NCBI GenBank assembly: GCA_019422525.1 | Contig: JAHZDE010000004.1 | Location: forward strand, 169,648-233,647 | From: Clostridiales bacterium | Lineage (GTDB): Bacteria; Bacillota; Clostridia; Oscillospirales; Acutalibacteraceae | Length of the DNA stretch: 64,000 nucleotides | Reading direction: 5' to 3' | Part shown: in pieces, positions 49,398-57,482 of the stretch | How positions within the stretch are numbered: position 1 is the first letter of the stretch | How the letters are laid out: each line of letters begins with the position of its first letter | Position numbers and translations under genes: made by a program | The notes under the pieces: model-generated | What the model saw: the letters and a program-made list of their open reading frames with translations, nothing else | Database searches by the model: none | Told to the model about the DNA's origin: nothing

Positions 49398-50240
49398 CTA
49401 TTCCCAAAACATTTTAATTAAATCATAATATGAAGTATACGCATCTTCCGGCCATGGTTTGTTGAAATATTGTCTATTCACGCCACCAAGTAAATCCGCT
49501 TCTGATTCCCACGGTGCTCCGTAATAATCATATTTTAATTTGCCTAGCCTATCTAACAAATTGATTGTTATCGAAGGAACAGCAACATCTGTTGTATAAT
49601 TTACAATACCCATATTTTTGAATTGTAAAGTATGACCGTATTCGTGATTTAATGTTTCAGATGATTGCTGTTTTTTACTTAACCCAATAAATCCAAAAGA
49701 AAAAGATGCATCAAAAGGCGTTTTGATTACCAGTGTATCTTTATAAGCAGAAAAATAATTTGATTTTAAGACTTTTTCTTCATTTTGATTCTTCATATCA
49801 AAATTTCTAAGATCTTCAGAAATACCTGTGACAAGTTTTTGAATGTTTTTAACGAATTTCGTTTTTATCCAACTCGCTGTGTTTATTATCTGATTAGATA
49901 ATTTTAAAGGCCAATTACCGGCTGAGTCGATCATGTTAACAGGATTATTCATACAGTATACAAACAGATAATATCCCTGAATAGAACTACCAGTAGCAGG
50001 TACCACCACATCCGCATTAATCCACCGGCCAACCTCAGGATCGTAATAACGGCTGGATATATAATACAGCCATGTATCAGAATCAAAATAGTACCCACGA
50101 TAGCGGAAGGGATTTAGATTGCCAATATCATTTGGACTGGTAATCTCCTGTCCGTTTCCATCCTGCACAGACAGCGTATTGCCCCAGCTGTCATAAATAT
50201 ACCGTACTCGCAGGCTGCTGTCTTCTAATACACAGAGCAA
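49398..50240 (-). CDS. Cassette F: orphan Rhs core plus HExxH metallopeptidase-like toxin tip
   Basis: An open frame of 280 codons. The core goes from RVRYIYDSWGNTLSVQDG to LFVYCMNNPVNMIDSAGNW. The tip (~170 aa) has HEYGHTLQ, a zinc-binding HExxH motif, and 41 residues after the last His a WESEAD segment that could give the third (Glu) ligand. SFSFGFIGLSKKQQSSETLN precedes it. A peptidase toxin is likely; substrates are unknown. The immunity partner is a lipoprotein, which suggests neutralisation at the outer membrane face. No ribosome-binding site, so it is presumably silent unless moved to the head gene. Confidence 0.75.
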   Translation of the reverse strand: MLCVLEDSSLRVRYIYDSWGNTLSVQDGNGQEITSPNDIGNLNPFRYRGYYFDSDTWLYYISSRYYDPEVGRWINADVVVPATGSSIQGYYLFVYCMNNPVNMIDSAGNWPLKLSNQIINTASWIKTKFVKNIQKLVTGISEDLRNFDMKNQNEEKVLKSNYFSAYKDTLVIKTPFDASFSFGFIGLSKKQQSSETLNHEYGHTLQFKNMGIVNYTTDVAVPSITINLLDRLGKLKYDYYGAPWESEADLLGGVNRQYFNKPWPEDAYTSYYDLIKMFWE

Positions 50241-50271
50241 TTAACTCCGTAAACCTTTAAAAAATATATAA

Positions 50272-50826
50272 TTATACGGATTCGTCAAACCCATGCAAAC
50301 ATTCATTTTTTACTTCTGTTTTGATTTTTTTAACAAATCTTTTATATGCGACCTCCGCACTTTCTACAATTAATTTCTGTCCATGGATTGTTTTCACCAC
50401 AATTCTTTCTGACTTTACTTGGTTCTTTTTAGTTTGTCGAACCGCAGTAATTACTTCATCAAAATTGAACGAATAGGGTTTTTTTATAATAGAAAACACC
50501 TTAACATTTTTATCATTTACTATTACCTTAAAACAAACAGTCTTCAAAATTAGATATATGCCCGGGAGAAAAAAGAAGCCTAAGCACAGATAGAATATAA
50601 AATGGGGGGATTCATTTGAAAAGAAAGTAAAACCAATTCCCATAATCAGTGCTATTAAGCAGAGAAGTCCCCCAAGCAACGCTACAAAACTAGGAAGTTG
50701 TACAGTAAAGTTGTTATCCGTCATTTTAGATGATTTTTTATGATTAGACTTTTGAATAGAAACAAATACGATTGATAAAATAAGCGAAAGTAAAGTTGAA
50801 AATATAATTATACTAAAATATTTCAT
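50272..50826 (-). CDS. Membrane immunity protein of cassette E
   Basis: The product is 184 aa: helices at about residues 3-23, 50-70 and 76-98, then a PH-like domain (VCFKVIVNDKNVKVFSIIKK...). It has the same layout as the MQIM/KEIR family, including the FTVQLPSFVALLG strand-helix unit (compare VVLHLPSIFFWVG), but is much diverged. It follows tip E by 20 nt. GAGGGAT precedes the start. Confidence 0.65.
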   Translation of the reverse strand: MKYFSIIIFSTLLSLILSIVFVSIQKSNHKKSSKMTDNNFTVQLPSFVALLGGLLCLIALIMGIGFTFFSNESPHFIFYLCLGFFFLPGIYLILKTVCFKVIVNDKNVKVFSIIKKPYSFNFDEVITAVRQTKKNQVKSERIVVKTIHGQKLIVESAEVAYKRFVKKIKTEVKNECLHGFDESV

Positions 50827-50845
50827 GTGTTTAATCCCTCTTTAT

Positions 50846-51763
50846 TTATGGTGCGCACCAATAAACCGGGCCCGTATAGGTAGGCTTTTGGGGATAATAA
50901 TATGAATTCCAAGTATCAATTACATAACTTTTAATCCCCATGATTACACTGACCCCTAAATCTGAGACAAAGCTGGATATCGTTCCCTTACCCATAACTT
51001 TTACAGACATTCTGGATGCAGTTTTATTTTTTAATTTCGTTAATCCAGATTTATATACAGATGACATATTATTACGGCCTTTGGTTATACCACGGGCTTT
51101 TACTGGAAACAATTTACTGCTGATAGCTCCCAATGTTGCATCAAACACAGTATCTTCAATAATTTCTTTCGCTGTATGGCTCTGTGCTCCTGTAATATTT
51201 TCAAGTGTTTTTCCAATTAACGTCGATGAACCAGAACCTATTGCAGCGCCTGCAACTGGACCCAAGTACAATGTTGCAACACCGCCTATTGCTCCTCCAA
51301 TACCAGCCCCAACATAAGTTTGCCAACTGGAAATTTGCCATGAACCACTAAGAACGCTCACTGTAACATCGCTAACAAACTGTGATGCGACACCAACAAC
51401 AGCTCCCACTGCCCCTGCTATTATGTCATCTAGACCAAACCACTGTCCAGTACAATCTGAATATATTACTGGATTATTTGTACAGTAAGTAAACATATTA
51501 CTGTTTAATACACTGTAACCCGGCGACTTTATCATAGCATCCGCATTCACAAACCGGCAGGTCTGCGGGTCATAGTAGCGGCTCTGAAGATAATACAGCC
51601 CCGTCTCCGAATCAAAATAGTACCCACGATAGCGGAAGGGGTTCAGGTTGCCAATATCGTTTTGACTGGTAATCTCCTGTCCGTTTCCGTCCTGTATGGA
51701 GATGGTATTGCCCCAGCTGTCATAGATATACCGCGCACGCAGGCTGCCGTCAGTAAGATATGA
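50846..51763 (-). CDS. Cassette E: orphan Rhs core plus hydrophobic toxin tip
   Basis: The frame is open from the core junction (YLTDGSLRARYIYDSW, right after the stop of the upstream immunity gene) to the end, about 305 codons, but the first possible start is a GTG at 51550 inside the core. The tip has Gly/Ala/Val-rich stretches (FGLDDIIAGAVGAVVGVASQ, YVGAGIGGAIGGVATLYLG), then ITKGRNNMSSVYKSGLTKLK and a short end with KPTYTGPVYWCAP. Membrane immunity partner at 50272. Toxin family not recognised; a membrane-active or translocating part is likely. Confidence 0.7.
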   Translation of the reverse strand, partial: SYLTDGSLRARYIYDSWGNTISIQDGNGQEITSQNDIGNLNPFRYRGYYFDSETGLYYLQSRYYDPQTCRFVNADAMIKSPGYSVLNSNMFTYCTNNPVIYSDCTGQWFGLDDIIAGAVGAVVGVASQFVSDVTVSVLSGSWQISSWQTYVGAGIGGAIGGVATLYLGPVAGAAIGSGSSTLIGKTLENITGAQSHTAKEIIEDTVFDATLGAISSKLFPVKARGITKGRNNMSSVYKSGLTKLKNKTASRMSVKVMGKGTISSFVSDLGVSVIMGIKSYVIDTWNSYYYPQKPTYTGPVYWCAP

Positions 51764-52281
51764 CTATCGTATTTGCCTGACTTTGTTTTTTCCTAACATT
51801 CCCATCAGAACTTCAACGTTGATAGTATGGATATCAATAGTGATTTTTTTTTTCCCGTTTTCACAATGAGATCGTGCTCAGTGCATTGATAACTTATACA
51901 TTCATGGTAATAAATTTTTTTAGTTCTTGAAAAAAGGTTTCTGTATACAAAGTAGTCTTTACTTCTGTAAACATCAATTTTAAATAGCAGCACATAACTC
52001 ATCAGATAGAATCCAAGCAATATAAATAATATAAACTCCGTCCATACCCACCAGGCTTCTGTACCGTTTGGAAAGAAAAACATAATGAAAAGGCAGGCTG
52101 AAAAGAAAAGGACATCCAGAAAACCAATCCAGAAAAAAATGGAAGGGAAGCGAAGAACCACATGTTCCTGATGCCAGGTTTTGAGCAGTTCTTTGCTGCT
52201 TTTGCTCATCATATAAATACGGATCAGGAAAATACTGATTGCTATTAGTGTGAATGGAATGACTCGGGAGAGAAAATCCAT
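51764..52281 (-). pseudogene. Two-helix membrane immunity gene of cassette D (copy 5), frameshifted in a run of ten A
   Basis: From the ATG at 52281 (GGAGTG upstream) the protein follows copy 2 closely: EHVVLRFPSIFFWIGFLDVL, FIMFFFPNGTEAWWVW, ECISYQCTEHDLIVKTGKKK. Then a run of ten A on the minus strand (51844-51853) shifts it to SLLISILSTLKF and a stop at 51805. One more A would restore ITIDIHTINVEVLMGMLGKN...RQIR ending at 51764. The fault could be real, a phase-variable tract or a sequencing error. Confidence 0.75.
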
Positions 52282-52286
52282 GTTGT

Positions 52287-53148
52287 TCACTCCTTTATTT
52301 TTTCAATGAGTTTATTTACAATTGTACTTCCGAACGGACCTAAAATCATTCTGCCAATGCTGATTGCAACATCCTTTTTAATGGCAGCTTTTTGAGCACG
52401 GTATTGCACAATTCGTTTTGCTGCATATTTTGCGTTGGCTCTTCGTGTTTCTCGTGTTATCCCTTTAGAGGCAGCCTTCCAAGTTGTTTCTAATGATTTT
52501 GCGTTGGCTCCTCTTCCTCCAATCAAACCGCTCACTGCACCGGAAGCAGCACTCGTTACAATTCCCTCGAATGTGATTTCTTCCTTCCTGATAAGTTGTT
52601 CGGAAGTATATGTAACAACATTAAGTGCAGCATTAACTCCTACGGCAGCACTCAGTCCAATGTTGGTTGCTGACAAAGCTCCTGATATTGCTCCAGAAGC
52701 AGCATTTACGCCAACCACATACCAGTTTATTTCTCCAGTTTCAATATATTGGGTAACAGCAGAATATGTACCACTAATAAGTCCTCCTATAGCGGCTGCG
52801 CCTACTATCAATTGCCAAAACTCCCCGCCACAGTCAACACGGGCAACCGGATTGTTATCGCAGTAGGCAAAAAGGTTTTTGTCGTACAAGTCCCCTTTTG
52901 CTTCCAGAATATCGGTCGTATCTGCGTTGATAAACCGGCAAGTCTTCGGGTCATAGTAGCGGTTTTGCAGGTAATACAGCCCCGTCTCAGCATCAAAATA
53001 GTACCCACGATAGCGGAAGGGGTTCAGGTTGCCAATATCGTTTTGACTGGTGATCTCCTGCCCGTTTCCGTCCTGCACAGACAGCGTATTGCCCCAGCTG
53101 TCATAGATGTATCGTACTCGCAGGCTGCCGTCGCCAAGATATAGCGCT
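52287..53148 (-). CDS. Cassette D: orphan Rhs core plus GLIGG-type hydrophobic toxin tip
   Basis: Open for at least 263 codons from an internal GTG. The core is the ILEAKGDLYDKNLFAYCDN subtype. The tip begins FWQLIVGAAAIGGLISGTYS, continues ATNIGLSAAVGVNAALNVV, SGAVSGLIGGRGANAKSLET, ITRETRRANAKYAAKRIVQY, and ends with IGRMILGPFGSTIVNKLIEK. About 60% identical by eye to tip H, and the decayed tip O is closer still. Immunity partner 51764-52281. The pattern of hydrophobic tip and membrane immunity suggests action at the membrane. Confidence 0.75.
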
Positions 53149-53153
53149 TTTGT

Positions 53154-53190
53154 TCAGGACAAACTAAAAAACAATTTTAGTTTGTCCTGA
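53154..53190. repeat. Long hairpin at the 5' junction of cassette D
   Basis: TCAGGACAAACTAAAAA...TTTTAGTTTGTCCTGA is a ~16-bp near-perfect inverted repeat directly at the edge of the Rhs core (AGCGCTTT-TGT). It lies about 110 nt past the immunity gene of cassette C; that gap is AT-rich. Confidence 0.65.
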
Positions 53191-53301
53191 CTTTGTTATG
53201 TTTTTTAGATGTTATATATCGTTTAAAACTATTGTATGAATATAAATATCTCAAAAGCTCAAATTAAAATTCAAAAGAATATTACATAAAATTTAGGACT
53301 T

Positions 53302-53751
53302 TCATTTAATATTCAACTGAGTCAACTGATTTTGTGTTACTTTTAAAGCTTTTAAAATATCTGAAATTAGATCGTTTCCACGGAAATCTCCTTTTGACCT
53401 TTCTTGTATAACTTTTATTGATTTTATAATAATGTCAATAAACATTAATCGTTTTTTTTCGGGCGTTTCTCTTATAAAGCGCTCATAATTCATACGGAGG
53501 CGAATATCAGCTTCTCTTTTTTGGCGCCAAATTTGTTTACGCTCTTTCCAGCCCAATATATCCCAAAAGTTATCATCAATACAAATAGGAATTATTGCAA
53601 TAGAGCGAAATTCTGTCCCATAATTATTAATATTTTCAAGTCCAGCATTCGTATCTGTTACAAATTTAAGTTGACAGATTATTTCCCACATGATTTTATT
53701 TAAACCATTTTCAGTACCATTTTGAGCTTCAATAGTTAAAAGTAAATGCAT
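53302..53751 (-). CDS. Immunity protein of cassette C (Imm44-like by eye)
   Basis: The product is 149 aa from the ATG at 53751 (GAGGTAAG 5 nt upstream); the longer frame to 53799 overlaps the toxin. The segment KREADIRLRMNYERFIRETP followed by RLMFIDIIIKSIKVIQERS has the same plan as 31994-32470. Soluble. It starts 10 nt past the stop of the URI/GIY-YIG-like tip and is its likely antidote. The Imm44 name is from memory and needs a profile search. Confidence 0.6.
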   Translation of the reverse strand: MHLLLTIEAQNGTENGLNKIMWEIICQLKFVTDTNAGLENINNYGTEFRSIAIIPICIDDNFWDILGWKERKQIWRQKREADIRLRMNYERFIRETPEKKRLMFIDIIIKSIKVIQERSKGDFRGNDLISDILKALKVTQNQLTQLNIK

Positions 53752-53761
53752 ATTTCTTACC

Positions 53762-54620
53762 TCACCAGAAAGATTTATTCCATGGTGGTTTACGACCATA
53801 TCGATTGTAATATCTCAAAATTTGATCATGCTGCCAAAAATGCATGTCATACTTTGAACCTCTTTTCATTATATCCATCCATACCCCATTTTTTTCATAA
53901 TAACTTTTCGAATATCGACGAATTCCTCTTGTTGTTTCACCAAACTTCATGATTTCGTCAGTTCCTTTTTTTCTTATTGCATAACCAACCGCAGGCTTCG
54001 TTGTTTTAAGCGAATTACCATGAATCTTTACAGTTTTCTTAGTTGTTTTAACAGTTTTAGCCGTATCAACAATATCATCGGCTTTACTGACTGCTTTAAC
54101 CACATCCACCGCGTCGTCAGCTTTAGTAACCGCTTTGACAGCAATACCGCCTCCAGTAAGCCCAGGAACAACCGTGCAGACAGCATCTGCTGCCAATCCA
54201 GCCCACGCAGCACCGCTTGTAGGATTGTTGATAACCTCAGATACACTGATAGCAAGAGAGATAACATCCAGGACTGTATCCCAAAACTCCCCGCCATAGT
54301 CAACACGGGCAACCGGATTATTATCGCAGTAGGCAAAAAGGTTTTTGTCGTACAAGTCCCCTTTTGCTGCCAGAATATCGGTCGTATCTGTGTTGATAAA
54401 GCGGCAGGTCTGCGGGTCATAGTAGCGGTTTTGCAGGTAATACAGCCCTGTGTCAGAATCAAAATAGTACCCACGATAGCGGAAGGGGTTCAGGTTGCCA
54501 ATATCGTTTTGACTGGTGATCTCCTGCCCGTTTCCGTCCTGCACAGACAGCGTATTGCCCCAGCTGTCATAGATGTACCGTACCCGCAGGCTGCCGTCGC
54601 CGAGATACAACGCTTTTACA
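53762..54620 (-). CDS. Cassette C: orphan Rhs core plus URI/GIY-YIG-like nuclease tip
   Basis: Open for 282 codons (TTG inside the core). After CDNNPVARVDYGG comes a helical pre-toxin part with INNPTSGAAWAGLAADAVCT and repeated KADD/AVKAV units, then the tip: KPAVGYAIRKKGTDEIMKFG, ETTRGIRRYSKSYYEKNG, DMHFWQHDQILRYYNRYGRK and PPWNKSFW. GYAIR...KFGET..G..RY fits the GIY-YIG/URI nuclease core, with a late acidic/aromatic helix and Asn at the end. DNA cleavage in the recipient cytoplasm is the expected effect. The call is by motif pattern only. Confidence 0.7.
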
Positions 54621-54631
54621 TTCTCGTACAG

Positions 54632-54676
54632 ATATCAGTATAAGCCGAAAGTTTTCTGTTCGGCTTATACTGATAT
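54632..54676. repeat. 18-bp perfect hairpin at the 5' junction of cassette C (copy of 57483-57526)
   Basis: ATATCAGTATAAGCCGAA-agttttctg-TTCGGCTTATACTGATAT. The same hairpin with one loop and one end change occurs at 57483-57526, in both cases between an immunity gene of the 141-aa family and the next Rhs core. No T-run on either strand. Confidence 0.75.
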
Positions 54677-54758
54677 AAGATGATTTATTGGAATAGGAAA
54701 ATTCAGAATAGAAATTACAAATTTTTGCAAACTAAAATCGCATGAATGGTATATCACA

Positions 54759-55184
54759 CTATTTCTTATATTTCCTATTACCACCTTTCTTTGTTAACCA
54801 ACGTTCATATTTAAGTCCCGGTTTAGCTTGCCAAAACAATAGTTGAATAGCAACAACCCATAGTCCATCAAATAAGAATATTCCTCTTGCCAATTTAGAC
54901 CCGATTTTGTTTGATGGATCTATGTAATTAAATATAATACAAAGAATTAAAATTAACGGGTGAATGATTACTATCACAAAATATAATATAAGTAATATTT
55001 TGGGTATTTCCTTGCGATATCTGCTATATAAAAACCATTCTTTAAATGTTTCTCCCTTTTTTCTCTTTTTTCTGGCGCTGTTGTTCAGTGGATATTCTTT
55101 TACTCCCCAAAGAAATACACGAATAGAGAAAAACGACAACAAATAGGAAGCAACTATAACAAAAATTTCTCCTCCCAAATCCAT
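54759..55184 (-). CDS. Membrane immunity protein of cassette B, near-duplicate of the head gene's immunity protein
   Basis: The product is 141 aa from the ATG at 55184 (AGGTGA 5 nt upstream). Three helices: about residues 5-23, 58-84 and 98-120. KEYPLNNSARKKRKKGETFK, WFLYSRYRKEIPKILLILYF and WQAKPGLKYERWLTKKGGNR are almost identical to 57617-58042. The duplicated block continues through the flanking hairpin. It starts 10 nt after tip B, which shares its C-terminal half with the head gene's tip. Confidence 0.75.
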   Translation of the reverse strand: MDLGGEIFVIVASYLLSFFSIRVFLWGVKEYPLNNSARKKRKKGETFKEWFLYSRYRKEIPKILLILYFVIVIIHPLILILCIIFNYIDPSNKIGSKLARGIFLFDGLWVVAIQLLFWQAKPGLKYERWLTKKGGNRKYKK

Positions 55185-55193
55185 AACTATCAC

Positions 55194-56078
55194 CTATCTT
55201 ATAAATTGTCGGTACTTATTTATCATGTAATCTGATGTTGCAATGGTAGCATCTATAGCAGATAGCAAATTCCCAGGTAAACCGTGCCAGTATATTTGTT
55301 TGTAGTAATTCTTGGTGTTCTTCAAATAGTACGTAAATGCTTTTTTTGCTTCCTTTAATCCAGGCTTAACCCCTTTATGAATGGTTGTTTTAACCGTTCG
55401 CTTTACGCTTTGTTTTCCAAGAGTCATCAAAGATTTGGTACCACTTCCGGCTCCACCTGTTGCTCCTGAAACAGCACCAACAACACCATTTAATGCTACC
55501 TTACCAATACTGAAATTATCAAACCCTTTATTTTCGATGACCTGTTCAGCTGTATTTTCAGCCATAGAAACACCTGCATTTATAGCTACCATAGCTCCTA
55601 ATTTAAGACCAGTTGATCCGAGTGCACCGGTAATGGCTCCTGAAGCAACACTAACGCCAACTATTCCCCAGTTTATACTTCCCGTTTCCATTTTTTGTGA
55701 AACTGCAGATAATACACCTTCAATTAAACCACCGACTACGGCTCCAGCGACAATATGCCAAAACTCCCCGCCATAGTCAACACGGGCAACCGGATTATTA
55801 TCGCAGTAGGCAAAAAGGTTTTTGTCGTACAAGTCCCCTTTTGCTGCCAGAATATCGGTCGTATCTGTGTTGATAAAGCGGCAGGTCTGCGGGTCATAGT
55901 AGCGGTTTTGCAGGTAATACAGCCCTGTGTCAGAATCAAAATAGTACCCACGATAGCGGAAGGGGTTCAGATTGCCAATATCATTTAGACTGGTAATCTC
56001 CTGTCCGTTTCCGTCCTGTATGGAGATGGTATTGCCCCAGTTGTTATAGAATCTGCCACTATACCCTGGAGAAAGCAT
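55194..56078 (-). CDS. Cassette B: orphan Rhs core with the same toxin tip type as the head gene
   Basis: Open for 294 codons. The first ATG lies in junction DNA (MLSPGYSGRFYNNWGNTISI), so this cassette could in principle be translated, though no ribosome-binding site is seen. The tip: FWHIVAGAVVGGLIEGVLSA, Gly/Ala-rich middle, SGATGGAGSGTKSLMTLGKQ, then SVKRTVKTTIHKGVKPGLKE and AFTYYLKNTKNYYK, the last two virtually the same as in the head gene. The N-terminal half of the tip has diverged. Toxin activity not recognised; the basic C-terminus is the likely active part. Confidence 0.75.
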   Translation of the reverse strand: MLSPGYSGRFYNNWGNTISIQDGNGQEITSLNDIGNLNPFRYRGYYFDSDTGLYYLQNRYYDPQTCRFINTDTTDILAAKGDLYDKNLFAYCDNNPVARVDYGGEFWHIVAGAVVGGLIEGVLSAVSQKMETGSINWGIVGVSVASGAITGALGSTGLKLGAMVAINAGVSMAENTAEQVIENKGFDNFSIGKVALNGVVGAVSGATGGAGSGTKSLMTLGKQSVKRTVKTTIHKGVKPGLKEAKKAFTYYLKNTKNYYKQIYWHGLPGNLLSAIDATIATSDYMINKYRQFIR

Positions 56079-56093
56079 CTCCCCAGGGTATAG
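56059..56093. repeat. Hairpin at the 5' junction of cassette B
   Basis: CTATACCCTGG-agaaagcatctcc-CCAGGGTATAG followed on the plus strand by CTTTTTC. It lies where the Rhs core of cassette B begins (GTTGTTATAGAATC is already changed core). The T-run is on the plus strand, so it does not look like a terminator for the minus-strand immunity gene next to it. Confidence 0.65.
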
Positions 56094-56122
56094 CTTTTTC
56101 AGTGGTTACTTACTGGTGTCGC

Positions 56123-56449
56123 TCAATCTCTACTCTCTAAGCATAAGAGTGGATTAAATATTTTGGTTATAGTGGCATATCCTACAATACGAGCGCCTTC
56201 TTGAATATTTATTTTTTTACCAATCCAGAGACAGTGGGGGTAAGCTTCTGGAGATAGGAATGTAATTGTACCTTTTGCAATTCCATCTGGCGGAACAGAA
56301 TCTACCCCATAATAATGATGAACTCCTGTTGTCAGATACACATCATTTACTAAATGATGTGGTCTATAGCCATCGCATGCCGGATATTTTCTACTACCAT
56401 TAAATTCAAAAATAACTTCCACATCTGGGCTTTGCTCAAAAATGGTCAT
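56123..56449 (-). CDS. EF-Tu domain III-like immunity protein of cassette A
   Basis: The product is 108 aa from the ATG at 56449 (AGAGGTG 5 nt upstream). The whole protein reads like domain III of elongation factor Tu: VEVIFEFNGSRKYPACDGYR-P (compare EVY...KGYRPQ), LTTGVHHYYG, DGIAKGTITFLSPEAYP (PGDN..V..I.P) and IGKKINIQEGARIVGYATIT (FAIREGGRTVGAGVV). No GTPase domain is present. It stands directly after the ART-like tip A, so it is that toxin's probable antidote. Whether it works as an EF-Tu mimic is inference. Confidence 0.7.
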   Translation of the reverse strand: MTIFEQSPDVEVIFEFNGSRKYPACDGYRPHHLVNDVYLTTGVHHYYGVDSVPPDGIAKGTITFLSPEAYPHCLWIGKKINIQEGARIVGYATITKIFNPLLCLESRD

Positions 56450-56501
56450 TATTTCACCTCTTTTACTCATCTAAACATCTTATTTCTCATTTTTACAATA
56501 T

Positions 56502-57467
56502 TTATTTCATAAACTTTATTGTGCCACTCACAGCCTGATTAAACATATCAAGTTGTTCTCCATATACTGTCAATGTACCACTTGGAAACCATTTTGTATC
56601 TATTCCACCGGGACCTCCCAAATATAAATGATTTAACATGTTCGTAGGAACTTTTGCTGAAACAATAATATTTTGTCCCATTTTCCTTCCAAAAGCCTGA
56701 GTTTCGTTAATATTAAATCCAAACTGTTTGCTTTCCATACCACCAGGAGGCAAATTAAATTTCCCAGTTGTTTTTATATCTTGGGCCTCAGCACTGCTAA
56801 CCGATCTATATACCTTTGTCGTTGGCGTTCGAGTAGATATATAAGCACTTCCTCCACCCAAAACAGCACCGCCAGCAGTTACCGCAACAGTACCCCAGTT
56901 ACCTTTATCATTAAATTCTTGTACAGATCGTGAGGTTGCTGCGGCAGTCATCGCGGTTATTCCAAAAGTGGTAGCAGAACCGATAAAAGCTCCTGCTGCA
57001 ATGGTAGCACTTGCAGTACCCGCTGCCATACCGCTTCCTACCATACATACAGCTGTTGCCGCCGCAAACCCGCCGCAAGTTACGACTGTTGCAATTGCAC
57101 AAGCAGCGACAATTCCTGCGCCAATTGCCCAGTGCCACCATGCTTCACCAGTAGAGTCTATTCGATTTACCGGGTTACTGCCGCAATATACGAATAGATT
57201 ACTACCCAGTAAATCTCCACCTGTTGAAAGTTGATTATCTGCGTTGATAAACCGGCAAGTCTTCGGGTCATAGTAGCGGTTTTGCAGGTAATACAGCCCC
57301 GTCTCAGCATCAAAATAGTACCCACGATAGCGGAAGGGGTTCAGGTTGCCAATATCGTTTTGACTGGTGATCTCCTGCCCGTTTCCGTCCTGCACAGACA
57401 GCGTATTGCCCCAGCTGTCATAAATATACCGTACCCGCAGGCTACCGTCGCCAAGATACAGCGCTTT
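56502..57467 (-). CDS. Cassette A: orphan Rhs core plus ADP-ribosyltransferase-like toxin tip
   Basis: Open from the core junction, with the first start codon (GTG) at 57395: 297 codons. The core ends LFVYCGSNPVNRIDSTGEAW. A long Ala/Gly/Cys-rich region follows, then KVYRSVSSAEAQDIKTTGKF, LPPGGMESKQFGFNINETQA, FGRKMGQNIIVSAKVPTNML and HLYLGGPGGID. VYR-S...GKF...G..SKQF...A..FG resembles ADP-ribosyltransferase-fold tips (R, then S/T-x-x, then a late acidic position). Catalytic residues cannot be fixed by eye. Immunity: the EF-Tu domain III-like protein at 56123. It is the first donor cassette after the head gene's own pair. Confidence 0.65.
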   Translation of the reverse strand, partial: KALYLGDGSLRVRYIYDSWGNTLSVQDGNGQEITSQNDIGNLNPFRYRGYYFDAETGLYYLQNRYYDPKTCRFINADNQLSTGGDLLGSNLFVYCGSNPVNRIDSTGEAWWHWAIGAGIVAACAIATVVTCGGFAAATAVCMVGSGMAAGTASATIAAGAFIGSATTFGITAMTAAATSRSVQEFNDKGNWGTVAVTAGGAVLGGGSAYISTRTPTTKVYRSVSSAEAQDIKTTGKFNLPPGGMESKQFGFNINETQAFGRKMGQNIIVSAKVPTNMLNHLYLGGPGGIDTKWFPSGTLTVYGEQLDMFNQAVSGTIKFMK

Positions 57468-57482
57468 TCCATTTTCGTACAG

